Positions 1 through 11,197 of a stretch of 64,000 bases of DNA are shown here, piece after piece (positions within the stretch are counted from its first letter, which is position 1; each line of letters opens with the position of its first letter). A model generated the notes under the pieces. It searched no databases. It saw only the letters and a list, made by a program, of their open reading frames with translations, and had not been told where the DNA came from. Where the stretch lies: contig JAHLMK010000026.1 in assembly GCA_019915135.1 (NCBI GenBank), positions 1 to 64,000 on the forward strand, given 5' to 3'. The translations under genes and the position numbers were made by a program. The DNA comes from Strobilurus pachycystidiatus. Lineage: Eukaryota > Basidiomycota > Agaricomycetes > Agaricales > Physalacriaceae.

Positions 1-559
1 TTGACTACTCATGTATATCTAGAGTCCAGACGGATCCGGAAGGATTCAATGACTTAAACCCGGGCCATGGTGTGCTGATGACTAGGGCCGTGGGGTAAAC
101 CTCCAGAGGCGGTACCAAACCGGTTCGGTACCGACCCCGCCGCCCCGCCAGGTTTGATACCGGTTCCAAACTCTCACGTGCTTTTTTCACGTGATCCCGC
201 CGCGCGCCTCCCGCCTAGGGTGGCGGAAGAAAGGCCTCGTTCTTTACTGAAACTCTTTTTTACCGTAAATTACAGCATCACGTGATGTAAATTACCGTGT
301 AAATTACCGATCCAGGTCGGGTAACTCTCAGTGTAAATTACATATGGGAGCTATCACGTGGCAGTGCCAGTCGTAAAAAAAAATCCTGCCAGGTCGGAGT
401 CCGGACAGCGACTAGCCCTCGGCCCTTCTCAGCCCTTGCGCCCATCATCCTCGCAGATCCGTTCTCCATCGAGAAAGTCCGCACCAACACCCCGTCAGAT
501 GTGGGTCCCTTCCTTCTGCAGGAAACAAATGTCTTACAATTCACTTATTTACTGATCAG
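1..559 (+). promoter_or_regulatory. Upstream region of the Ulp1-hAT gene with E-box and GTAAATTAC repeats
   Basis: No gene is supported here. The stretch holds several CACGTG E-box cores (about 176, 189, 281 and 354) and four or five copies of GTAAATTAC or GTGTAAATTAC between about 262 and 340. It also holds an imperfect inverted arrangement of GGTACC and ACCGGTT around 109-170. The block CACGTGATCCCGC near 189 resembles the CACGTGATCTTTTCCCGC block found upstream of the Spt5-like and chromodomain genes later in the window. It may contain the subterminal region or promoter of the hAT-like element; its true left end was not found. Confidence 0.35.
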
Positions 560-3062
560 ATGTTGGAGATCGACCTGAATGCACTGGCTACTCTTCGAAA
601 ATACTGTCCAATCCCACCATATGTCAACGGAATTCTATTACCTCTAGGCGAATGTATTCGGGACATCCTAGCTTTCGACCTAGGACCCCTCTCAGAAAAT
701 GACGATATTGTTGTTTCCTTCACCCCTGCCGACGAATATCCCCTTCCCGAAGCCATCATATCTATGCTACCCTCGACAGCCCACCCATCCATCCCAAAGC
801 TCAACGACTATCTGCATCAGACCCTGAATATGCATGAGCTCGGTCATAAAACAGTCATGTTCACGTACAGATATGATCATCCCGGCGGAGAGCAAGTGAT
901 GCTAGTCCTACCAAGTTGGATGCTTGCAGTCTGGGCACGAAAGCGTCAGCTCATGCGCTCACAGCGTGTATGGACCCAGGCACTCACTACACTGAATGCA
1001 ACCTATCCCGTTATTGCGGTCAACGTCCTCCCGTCCCTCGTCGCACTTCCCTGGAACTTACTCCTTCCCAACGATCTTGCCAATGCTCGGGGCGATACCA
1101 TCGAAGGACTCGCACGATTCTGTCATACCGACAAGTGGCTAGGCACTGCCAATATCAACCAGATGATCACCATCATTAGCGATGATATTCGTGCCCAAGA
1201 GATTACCGACGTCAAGGTGGTCTGGACGGATTTCTTTGAGGGCCTGGAAAAGAGCTTTGAGAGACGTGTCGCAAACGCGGAGAAAGGATTGACGCGCCCG
1301 TATGGAAAAGACTTGGGCGATGCTCTCGCTGTGGGTGATTTGACAAAACTGATCATGGTGATCAATGTCAGAGTAGGAGAGGGCGAGGTATGCTTACCAG
1401 AGAAAAACACGCCCGGCAACCACTGGATCACCTTCGTCATCGATTGTAGCAATCCCGAGACGTCAATTGGGCATTGGGACCCACTAGGATTTCCGATGCC
1501 GAATGATGTTATTGACATCCTGCGGTGGTGGCTGCAGGCCTTTGTGTTGAATTGGGTGGTCCTCGAGAAGATCGTTGGAAGTATCCAGACGGATTCTACG
1601 TCATGCGGACTCCATGCTGTCAATACGGCACACTGTAGCGTGGACTCGAGCATCCCACTACTCCTTGCAGACGACGCAGGGTGTTACCGGGCAGAATGGC
1701 TCCAGCGCATAGTTTGGCGGCTTGCAGATATGGCAGCAAAAATGGTACGTGGTTCCTGACAAGGAGAGTGTCAATTCTAAAAGGACCCTTAGCGACTGGC
1801 AACTACAGACAATGTCGAACCCCATCCGCTCAATTTCGATAATGATAGTGATGTCGTCGTTGTCCCGAATTCTACTGCGAAAAATCAGTCTTCGGCAAAG
1901 TCACCCACAAAATCTCTCACCAAGCAATCGCGTTCGTCCCAGGCACCAGGCAAAGCGAAGAGAAGAAGCAATCTGAAGCTGGAGCCGAAGAAGGACGCCA
2001 TGCAACGTCTATTCGAAAGGGTTACACCTGCAGAAAAGGGTCCGGGAGGCCGCAAGCCTAAGACTCAGAGAAGTGTCAAAGCTAAGCGGAAACGAGAAGC
2101 CGATGCCGACAAATTAGAAGAAGACCCGTACGACTTCATCGACGTAGACCGCCCACGGATCAGAGGCGGTCGAACACTAGATCCTGTTCTCGACAAGTTC
2201 ACGGTCTGGTCCCATAAGCGCGGCAGTCCAGATGATGAAGGATGGCGGTGCAGAGCTGTTGGTTGTCGGGACTGGCACAAATCGAGGACAAGGGATCGGG
2301 TCCTAAAGCATGCAGCGGAGGTCTGCACCAAAATTGATGCCGGGATGAAGGGGGACGCGATCAAGCTACTCGCAGGAGAGGCTCCGACGGCAAAAGCTGA
2401 GAAGCTGCTTGCTGATCAAAGTCTCCTCGGTGTAACTCCAGGCCCGCCTGACGTTGACCAGTCCAAAGCGCCGCTGGAAACCGAATCAGTACCCCCGGAA
2501 GCCAAACGCCAGAAGATTGTACCCCAGACGTCAATTGATCGATATGTCGAACTATCGTCGAGGAAAAAGCGCGAGCTGAAGAATGCAAATCTCGACCGCA
2601 GACTCGTCATCTTGCGGACGGCGGGTGGGATGCCTGGGCGATTTGTTGGAAAGTGGGCGTTCCGGGAATTTCTTGAGGAGGCGGATCCAAAATGGATAAT
2701 GCCAACGAGGGACAAGGCGGAGGAGAAACTGATTCCAGCTGAGCTAGCTCTCGTCACTATCAGACAGGATGCGTGGTTGGCAAAGCAGTGGAACCTCACC
2801 GAGTCGCATGATGGGGGTACGAGCCGGGGGCATGAATCATTCTGGCTCTGCCATGTCTCCGATGCCGACAGAAATGTCTATCTTCTGGAGGGCCGTGAAG
2901 CAACGGGAGACTCGCACACTGCTGAATGGATAGCAGATTTTGTCGACCGAGTAAGTGGGAAGTGGCCAAGCGTTGAGTTGCTTACTAATCCAACACAGGG
3001 CTTGATTCGCATTGGCCCAGAGCGTTTCGGCGGTTGTGTCTGCGATAGTACCGGGAACACGC
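560..3062 (+). CDS. Ulp1 (C48) protease - BED finger - hAT/DUF659 transposase fusion, interrupted by LTR element
   Basis: Three exons are proposed: 560-1744, 1793-2950 and 2999-3062 (then cut). The first introduces a Ulp1/SENP-type SUMO protease fold with the full catalytic set: His288 in GNHW, Asp307 in HWDPLG, Gln343 and Cys349 in SCGLH; WLGTANINQM is the substrate-side Trp motif of this family. A 48-nt intron (GTACGT...TTAG) joins this in frame to the second exon, which starts with a basic linker holding an acidic-flanked DVVVVP stretch that fits a SUMO-interacting motif. A BED-type finger follows (C-x4-C-x18-H-x4-C). After a second 48-nt intron comes the DUF659/hAT signature IGPERFGG...DSTGNT. 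The reading frame is cut at the LTR boundary 3063, so the catalytic C-terminus is absent here. Alternatively the two parts are separate genes, but the exact frame match across the intron favours one protein. Confidence 0.75.
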
Positions 3063-4891
3063 TGATGTGCACGTTATTTTAGAGGCGTAGAATCACACCT
3101 AACAAACAACACAACTCTTAATACTCCGAATGAGAGTAAAGTTTCTGCGGTTTTGGAATATTGGGTTTTGCAATAGAAAATCGAGCTTGATTTACTACAA
3201 CACTACACTTGAAAAACAAGGTTCTTGCGTAACAGAAACGTAGGTGTGCACAAAGTGCGAGTTTGAAGGGGGTGGTAGGGATTTTGACCGATTGACAAAT
3301 CGTCTGGTTTCCAGGGAACAATACACAAGCCTCTGACTGAACTTAAACTATGCGACTTTCACAATCCTCGCGCTGGAGGGGTTGTATCAAGAACACGATA
3401 GTCTACTGCCACACTTGGTATGTTTCTTATAACCTCGGTAGGAGCTTATTCTTTGAGTTTGAGTGTTTTGCGTGGGTTTTAGACCAAATCGTGCTCGAAT
3501 TGCACTTGAACTCGCAAGAGGTTATGCTGGTTAACGCTTTTCGCGACTGAACGGTCCTCTCTAGGGAAAGGCTGGCTCAGACTGCAAAGTCTCTGTAGTG
3601 TCTCTAGGGAGATACTATGCTCAGAAACACCGCCTCTAGTACGTTGAATTCAAGGAACTTTGCTCTTCGATTAAGTTCACTTTTGTTCTAAACCCTTGCT
3701 CTTAGTGCGTTAGGTTTGTTCTTTGGTTCTTAGGTTTGACTCGAATTCGAGTTTCTTTGGGTGCGTGCAAATCGAATTCGATTTTGTACAGAGATAGATT
3801 ACTACAGTAGAGCTTTGTGGGCTCGTGGCTGCGGGTCACTAAACTAAACTACTATACTGTATCGACGCTTCTTTTATACAAACTGGTCCCTACTGTACAC
3901 TAATCTTAACTTACTAACTAATAGCCACTTGGAGTTAATTTCCGCGCTGTAGACACCAGTCTAGGCGCTTCCATTTCCTTATTATGCCAGTTTATTCATG
4001 ACGAACCCTCTAGAGTTGATCCACGTTGACTAATTTCAAGCTCGGATTGCAACATCCTTGCGTGCTATCGGTCGAATCTATCACATGGGGTTCATCTTCT
4101 CTTGGCTCTTAATTGTTCTGAATGCTTCTTTGCGACTCGGATTCTTCAGATTGCGTCACCAATTCAGTCTCGATTATCTGATTGAGTCTAGAGCTTCATT
4201 TCGCTTAAGAATCCACTCTAAGATCCATGGTAGATCGTTGACTTGTTGTTCGCAATCTGTCTGCTTGTTCCAATCTCTACTGATTTCAGGTCAGATTTAA
4301 TCACCTGAGATCTGAAGAAGCTTGGCTTCTTGATTCTTAACACTCTTGGCATACTGCGGATTATTCATGAAGAACACTTGATCATCTTTATCTTTATTGG
4401 CTTCTTCGAATAGCTCGGCTGTTACTCGATTTTGTGCTATCGTGGGTTCTAGACTTAGAATTCCAAGGGGATAGTTATCTTGTGATAACATTACTGGGCT
4501 TTCATCCCCATTTATGCTGACCTAGACCATTCTGTAGCTTAACCCCATTCTACTCATCAGCAGGAAGTGAGCTAATCGAACTCTAATCGTCTATGAACAA
4601 CACTGACAAAGTCGAGTCCGAATTACTTGGAACTCGAGTTCGTTTCTTAGACGAGTCCTCTTTAAGAATGTGTACGTGATGTTGACTTGATAAATCAAGT
4701 GGGCACTTTGGATGGTGATATTCGAAGATGAATTTCTCCTGGAGGCTCATTCTTGCCCTAATGAGGTCTCCGTATTATCACTGGCAATCTTATGGTCTCT
4801 CGTTAGATGTATCGTGCATTTCGGCTTCGAGTCTTATCTAGAAATCGCAAAATTCTCGGTTTCTAGGCTCAGGCGCGCATAAAGCGTGTCA
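3063..4891 (-). repeat. 3' LTR of the gypsy element
   Basis: This 1,829-bp LTR begins TGATGTGCACG and ends GCGTGTCA. It is nearly identical to 21517-23347. It contains two exact copies of the element palindrome TCGAATTCGA (3741-3750 and 3772-3781) and several degenerate ones. Short open frames inside it (for example 3118-3321) occur identically in both LTRs and show no protein-like features. Confidence 0.93.
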
Positions 4892-4903
4892 TCTCCCTTT
4901 AAC
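4892..4903 (-). other. Polypurine tract of the gypsy element
   Basis: On the minus strand the sequence GTTAAAGGGAGA directly abuts the TG of the 3' LTR. This is the expected place and composition of the plus-strand primer in an LTR retrotransposon, and it fixes the orientation and the inner boundary of the LTR. Confidence 0.75.
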
Positions 4904-5150
4904 TTTCGATATGTTGTCCGCAACATCAAGATCTTCACCCTGAACCATAATTCATTTCGCTTATTTTTCTGGTTCTCTCTTCGGGTTTTGTCTGCACGGA
5001 TGCAATCCCAACTCCAGTTGGCGCGAACAAAGCGCTCGCTGGGTCTTCGTGTTATCTTTGCAACTTGGTTAAATAGTCGGCGGTTTCTGGTCGATTTGCC
5101 CCAGCACCTGCTAACCATTTCACCCTCGAAATTCTTCTACACTTCTCACA

Positions 5151-6751
5151 ATGCCTTCTCTTGTTTCCAAGAAATCGTGGACCGGAATCGTCAACCTTAT
5201 CCCTGATGAGGCTCCCGACACCGTTCCCGAGCTAGTTGAACGTCGCCTCGCTGATGGCAAAGCGCTCTTCATCCATATTAAATATTGGGATCCGCCTGCT
5301 ACGGGTTTGGTTCCCGCCGTCTTGACGCTTTACAACAGCCTCTGTCCCTTGGTCCTTAAATCGGTCGAGTACATGGACCGCTCCAAGGCTTCCGCCAAGG
5401 ATAAGGCCGCGTCTTTGGACATGGTCATCATCAAGGTTCTTGTGAGTCGATTTTCTCTTCTTATGAATTCGTGCTCGATTTTCTAAAATCTTTATAAGGG
5501 AGCGAACCTTCCCAAGGACAACGTCTCCGGTTGCATCTATCCCGAGAAGCTCGCCACGTTTTCCTGCAATCTTCGCTCGTTCTTAGGTTTGGCGGTTTCC
5601 GAGTTGGGTGTCAGCCCTCACTTGCATACCGTTAACCTGGCCAACGTGCTTAACGCGTTCGTCATGACTTGCACCAAGAAGGGTACTATCGCGGCGGAAG
5701 CTGCCAGCCTTCCTTCGATCCATCCCCTCCATCCCAAATGGAAGAAACTCATCGAGGCTTCCTCTTCCAAGGGTAAGGAGAAGGCTAAATCTCCCGAACC
5801 CAAGGGTAAGAACAAGCTCAAGGTTCTGGTTCGTATTTCGATTTTCTGTGTTTCGAGTTCGAATTTCTTATGTCTTATGTTATAGAAGGCTTCTTCTTCT
5901 TCCACCGTTCTGGACGATCCTATTCGATTTGCCTCTGGCGACATTAGTAAATCTTCTTTTACTAATGGCTTCCAATGGGCTGATGATCATTCAGAAATGG
6001 GTGAAGTAAACTCTTCCGACTCCGAAGTAAGCTTCTGATGCCTTTTCGGTCTAGATTACGAGGCTGATCTGGCTGCTTTTCTTAAACAGCTCTCTGTGGA
6101 GTCTTCCGACGAAGAGGATAGCGATGAAGAAGTGGTCGAGGTTGCTACACCTCCCGCTTCTACAGCCTCTGAAGCCGTGAGTTATTGGCTCTTTAGCTTT
6201 TCGAGCTCGATTTTTGACTTCTATATAGTCTGCTCGCTCGGTAAAATATCTTTACTATTGTGAAGTACCCGGCCTGGATACTAATTCTTCCTTGTATCAC
6301 AAGGCTGTGGCGACGTCGGGATCCATTCCTACTGCTCAGTTGGAGACGGCTCCCAAGCGCAAGGCCACTGTTGCTCTTCCTGAATCCAAGAGGATGGCCA
6401 AGGCTCTTAAACCCGCTGGGTTTAACATCGAACCCGTCCTCATTGATCAGTTGTCTTCTAGTGAGTAACAAATTCGATTTCGATTTTGGGTGTATCTAAC
6501 TCGAATTTGTTTTCTTGACAGCCGCTCAGTTGGTCAACGCTTACCAAGGTGCCAGTTCTGCCATTGTTCGCAGAATGCAGATCTTGGCTGCGCTTCCCGC
6601 GGACTTGGCTCTTTCCGCGTCGATGGTAGCCGCGGAACACGGCTATCGCCACGAGTTGTCCTTGACCATGAACAGGGCTCACGGGGAGGTTCAAACCTTC
6701 CTGCGCACGAGGGACCTGTACCTGGCCGCGACTGATTCTTTGGTCCCTTAG
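5151..6751 (+). CDS. Cargo gene 1: six-exon gene of unknown function, antisense to gag-pol
   Basis: Exons proposed: 5151-5441, 5499-5828, 5886-6026, 6090-6176, 6304-6460 and 6522-6751, giving about 411 residues. All joins use GT-AG and keep frame; the first four introns are phase 0. The protein opens MPSLVSKKSWTG, has a compact N-terminal region of about 200 residues, a Lys-rich linker (SKGKEKAKSPEPKGK), an acidic Ser/Glu/Asp stretch encoded by exons 3-4, and an Ala-rich helical C-terminus. I do not recognise the family. Four of the five introns contain a form of the TCGANNTCGA palindrome (exact at 5853-5862, 6201-6210 and 6474-6483). Because the gene is antisense to the genomic RNA, its introns would not be removed during retrotransposition. 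It lies next to the 3' LTR; its own promoter is not obvious, and LTR-driven antisense transcription is possible. Confidence 0.72.
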
Positions 6752-7111
6752 ATCATCGGGAGCCAAGTCATCATTGATACTTCTTAGCATAAGTAATTGA
6801 TGACTTGTTCTTTACAAAGTAACTAGTCGGAAATCTTGGCTTGAACTGTGACTAGTGTACCGGAGGCTTGGGGCTTACGCGACGGACCTTTATCTTTTTA
6901 GTCTACTCGCGCATGTATTATTATCTGTCGGTCTGCATATAGACATTCTTACTCTTGATCTTGGATTCGATAATCGGACCCGAGAAATTCGGGTTCGATT
7001 ATCTCCTATTGGTTTCTTTACTTAGGTCTTGGTTCTTTTCTTAATCGGTTTGGTACCTTTCTTCTCGATTCTTATAAATTTGATCTTTTCGAGTGGTGGA
7101 CATTCATCACC
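6752..7111 (+). promoter_or_regulatory. Spacer with TATA box for cargo gene 2
   Basis: No gene is seen. TATAAAT at 7073-7079 lies 33 nt before the start codon of the next gene and is a plausible core promoter. A degenerate palindrome half (TCGGGTTCGA near 6984) is present. Confidence 0.4.
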
Positions 7112-8281
7112 ATGACTCAGATGAATTTCCCTTTTCTCTGCGAACTTAGGTTCCGCAATCTTCACTCCAGCTTCGCCATTATTCCCGACGATGTTGCCGT
7201 GTTTCTCGAGGCTGAATTAGCGGTTGCGTCCGCTCTGGATCTTTATAGCGTACACCGCGACTTTGTGATGGTGGAACGAGAGCCCGACGGTAGCTTGGGC
7301 GACGTGGATCATCGAGAGACGGCTTTCCATACGGATCGTCATCTTTTCTTTGGTGGACACCACGGTAACTTGGACGTTCCTACCTTGCGGTATATGGTGT
7401 ATGTGCTGGTGAGAAAATCGAGCTAGCATTCCTTGTTCGAATTTCTCTGACTATCCTCCTAGCGACGCTACAGTAACTTATGGCGACATGTTGCCCCCGT
7501 TACTGCTCGTGGTGTGGAAAATAGCTTTTTGTCTATGTACATTCTCTGTTGGCATCTTGTGATGTCCTTCTTTCACGAGGAACCGCTTCGAGGATTGGAC
7601 GGGGTTACTCTTCCCCATATCTTACCCGAGTCGATTATTCACTTGTCATTTGGTGAATTTCGAGAGAAGTTCCTAGCGGTTACCATGCGATCTTTAGTAT
7701 GTTATTTTTCTTGGCTTAGAAATTCGAGATCGATTTTCTTATCACTTCATAGGAAACCGCGTTCTTTTCTACCGAACAATCATTGCCTCGGTACTTGAAC
7801 ACCATAATGTCACCCGAGGACGTCGAATGGATGCGCAGCATCCCTCCCTCCACGCGAGGCATTCCAGTGTACATTCGCGAGCTGATTACTTGGATTCCAC
7901 GGTTCTATGAAGACCGGGTTCTTGACCCTATGCCTGGTAGTCAAGGACTATTTCGGGATCGCGAGTTCAGTTTCTCTACTCTTCGCCAAGGTCTTAATGC
8001 TGCAGGCCCTATATATCCCACGTAAGCATTTGTTAGAAACTCGAATTCGAATTTCTGACTTCTTTCTTAACAGGCTTATCGACCAGGATTTTCCCAATAT
8101 ACCTAAACGTTTTTGGGAAATTACTTGGTCAACTGCCTCTGCTGCGGACATTCGCCTCTTACAACACGTTGTAGCTTCCTTGTTGCCTGAACAACTTTAT
8201 ACTTTTTATACTAGGCTGTATAATAGAGGTAACAGTCCTTTGTTTCGACACTTTTGTATAGAGCCACATTGGAGGGAGTAG
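7112..8281 (+). CDS. Cargo gene 2: four-exon gene of unknown function, antisense to gag-pol
   Basis: Exons proposed: 7112-7408, 7463-7696, 7753-8021 and 8074-8281, about 335 residues; splice phases are 0, 0 and 2. The protein is globular-looking, rich in aromatic and charged residues, with no signal peptide, clear membrane segment or coiled coil. I recognise no family. It follows cargo gene 1 in the same direction with its own TATA box. All three introns carry the element palindrome or a degraded version (exact at 7724-7733 and 8041-8050). A role for the element (for example in assembly or regulation) is only an inference from its conservation of open frame inside an apparently young insertion. 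Confidence 0.72.
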
Positions 8282-8544
8282 TTACATTTCTTATATGTCT
8301 CCCTTTAACTTTGAATTGTTCGTACCGAATCGTTGAAATTCAACATGTCTTTTATCCACATCAAGTTTCTACAATTCGATCTTGAATTTCTTATTTGCAT
8401 CTTAATCTTTTTCGTTCTTCAAAGCGTTAGAAGCGTCAAGTAAAATTTTTAAAGTCTACAAGAAATGCGTGTTTGTAAAAGAAAAAGTTAAAGTCCAGTA
8501 AGTAAAACTAGTCCGATTGTCTATTTTAGAAAATCGAGCTCGAA
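8282..8544. other. Convergent spacer between cargo genes 2 and 3
   Basis: AT-rich 3'-flank shared by two genes that end towards each other. It has an exact palindrome TCGAGCTCGA at 8534-8543, one nucleotide before the stop codon of cargo gene 3. No gene or RNA is seen. Confidence 0.4.
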
Positions 8545-10003
8545 TCACTCCTTCGCTTTCTTCGCCTTCTTCAACTTCTTCTTCAGCTTGTCGATCTCTT
8601 CCTTTGCCTTCGTCAACTCTTCAGCCGCCTTGTCCAATTCGACATCCTTCTTGGATTTGTGCTTGAAGTAATCGTAGCGGCGCTTGGGCGGTGAACAAGT
8701 GTACCTTTTGACCCGGCAACGGTCGCAAGATACACAAGTCTTCGTCTTGACAGTGTCTGGGTGGTCCCGCTGATTCAGCATATACTCCCAAGTGCACTCT
8801 TGCCCTCGCTGCTCGCAGGTGAGACACTTGCGATCCACGTTGATCTTCTTCTGCATCGCCTTGTTGTCCAACACTTTGCCGTGCTTGTCCGCTTTGGACG
8901 GGCGGCTAGTGGAGGATTTCGGCTTTGAATTGGTCTTCGGTTTCTTGGGCTCTGGCGCTTCCTCTTCCTCCTCCACTGGGGTCGCGGCACGTTTTCGCTT
9001 TCGAATTCGTTCAGGCGCTGGCTGAGGAGAATGAGAAAGGGCCTTGGGCGTTGGCAGGGAATTCGAAGGCGAATTTCCTGGTTCGGGTTCCAACGCTTGC
9101 TTGGAAGTAGAAGCTATGGGGGTGCGCTGGATAGGGCATAAGAAAATCTCATTCAAATTGAAGATATTCAAAGTCGATTTTCTTACCGGTGTCTCAGCTC
9201 TAGCTGGCTTCCCTTTTTCTTTCTCCATCCTTGCCTTCGCTTCGGCAGACTTCAACGGAGTGGGTCGAGGTCTAGGCTTGGGCGTGGAAAGGGGTGTGGA
9301 GGATTTCGGGGTCGAGTTTCTGGTTGTCAACTCCGATTCTTGATCTTCACTGTCCGTTTCTGAGGCGGACTCGTCTTCTTCATCGTCAAAGAAAATCTTA
9401 TCTTTGTTAAGTAAGGAATTCGCGTTCGAATTTCTTTACTTACCTCTTCATTGAACACTGTAGGCCGTTCCAGAGGCCACTCTTTTTCTTCTGCGATTTC
9501 TCGCATCTGTTTCAAGACAAGTTGCGGCTAGAAGGTTTTATTAGCTTCAGTCCGAATCTTGTCTATACTTGAATCTTTACCGAGCTCAGCAAAACCTCGT
9601 ATTCTTGAACCATCCACTCAATGTCGATTTCATCTTCCCGCTCCGGTTCTCCTTGTGCAAGCGTCCAAACGAACCATAGCACGTAGGCTTCGAAAAGCAG
9701 GGCATCGACCTTTTCGATCTCGAATTCCAGTTGGAAGTCGAGCGGATTGATGGTGCTAGCATATCGAGCCGCGAATTCGTAGAAATGGTGTTTGGGCGCT
9801 AGCTTGCGCAACGAATCCGGGAAGTACCACAACTGAGCTGCAGTGGCTTGTGTGGAGAAGACGGGGACATAAATGAGGGGGTCCACATGTTTCCGGCCCA
9901 AGAACAAGAAGTTATGGCCCTTCGTGATGTTGACTCCGCCAACCCTAAGCTGTCCCTTGTTTTGAGTCTGGTCCATAGCGGCTACGATGTCTTTCATGGG
10001 CAT
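8545..10003 (-). CDS. Cargo gene 3: Cys-cluster and coiled-coil protein, sense to gag-pol
   Basis: Exons (minus strand): 10003-9581, 9527-9444, 9396-9187 and 9126-8545, about 432 residues. All three introns (53, 47 and 60 nt) are phase 0. The ATG at 10003 was chosen because a TATAAAAG box lies about 115 nt upstream; the frame is open further upstream. The N-terminal 140 residues form an unrecognised globular region. The middle is Ser/Pro/Lys-rich and probably disordered. The C-terminus has a Cys-rich module (C-x2-C-x6-C, then C-x2-C-x2-C-x5-C) followed by a Lys/Glu heptad coiled coil. The module could bind zinc and nucleic acid, but it is not the standard C6 fungal zinc cluster. Cargo gene 4 ends with the same module order, so the two are probably distant paralogues. 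Two or three introns contain palindrome variants. Confidence 0.75.
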
Positions 10004-10118
10004 GGTGGTGGGAAGAAATTCGAGGTCGAAAAGGTGGAAATCGAAATCGAGGGTCGTAGTGCGAGTGGTAAGCGTCGTGGGGGGGGGGGAAAAGAGTTTT
10101 TCAGACTCGAAGACCCAG

Positions 10119-10126
10119 CTTTTATA
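10119..10126 (-). promoter_or_regulatory. TATA box of cargo gene 3
   Basis: TATAAAAG on the minus strand, about 115 nt upstream of the chosen ATG at 10003, in a region without other coding signs. Confidence 0.5.
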
Positions 10127-11197
10127 CGACACCGATTATCGCTTTCCGAGTACCCGACGGTGACAACTTCTTCTGACTCGAATTTCTAAGTCCGACATGC
10201 GCAGTTGCACACGTTTATGGATCAGCGCCTTCGAACGATCTAGATTCTTGCCTATTTAGGTCATAGATCTCATCTCCAGCGCTTCCTGACCCTTCTTAAG
10301 CACTTGATTTTGCCCCTTTATTTCTAGGCTGATTATCTTGATATTCGAGCTTGAATATCTCTTCTTTTTCTTGGTAACTTTCTCTGGTGATAGCTAAGAA
10401 AATCGAGTATGATTTTCTTCAATTCTCTAATCTTACAGCGTATTTTGCCAATTCCTTAGTGCTTTACTAGGCTCTGAAGCTTTTCTTTTCTATGACCCTT
10501 ATGTTTCTTACTTGTCCAAATGTACCCAGGTCAAATCAAACTCGAATTGGCCCCCATCGATTTTAAACTTTCTTTACCCCATTAGACCGACAGTAAGGAA
10601 TAGACCGTTTTTCACTTTGAAAAGTGATTCTGGTAGATATCGATGCCAGGATTCCAAATCTGAAGTCCGATCGTCGATTGGATCATTTTCCGCGCCAGAA
10701 AAGGCAAAATACTCCGTTTGGCCCCAAATTGACCGATTGGCTCCATCTCACTTCCTAGATCATTATAGGAGGATACGGAAACCTTCTATGGGCCTTTTAA
10801 GGTCACTTCTTTAATATCTCTGCGTACAGCGCTCCCCAGGCTTCGTGCGAAAAAACTGAGGGGCTTATTTTTGATTTCGAACAACTTTCCAACTAAGCTC
10901 AAGTCAAACCGACCACACAATAAAGCGTTACAGTATTTCTTGATTTTTGACTTCGTTTGTACTCGTTTTTCGAAATTTCTTCGATTTTCTATCTTTTCAT
11001 AGCTATTCGAACCCTTCTTTCTTATAGTGCTAAGCAAACCGAGAACGTTTTGTTTTTGGCTTATTCGAGGCTTACTGCACCCTAAGTCTGTCTAGTTCAA
11101 GAAAATCGTATATGAATTTCAACTAGGGGTAAGAAAAAGTTCAAGTCCCAATAGTAAGTCAAAGTAATCCGACTGGTAATGTCAAATCGAATTCGAT
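10127..11197. other. Intergenic region between cargo genes 3 and 4
   Basis: About 1.07 kb, AT-rich, without a supported gene. It contains the upstream region of cargo gene 3, the 3' flank of cargo gene 4, degenerate palindromes near 10345, 10400 and 11100, and an exact TCGAATTCGA at 11188-11197 immediately beside the cargo gene 4 stop codon. The short open frames here look like chance. Confidence 0.4.

Noticed and set aside
1123..1653. Minus-strand frame of 176 codons over the Ulp1 domain
   Set aside because: Shadow of the Ulp1 reading frame, which has all catalytic residues.
3118..3550. Short frames in the LTRs (also 21572-22004 and 22512-22754)
   Set aside because: Identical in both LTRs, short, without domains; explained by repeat identity.
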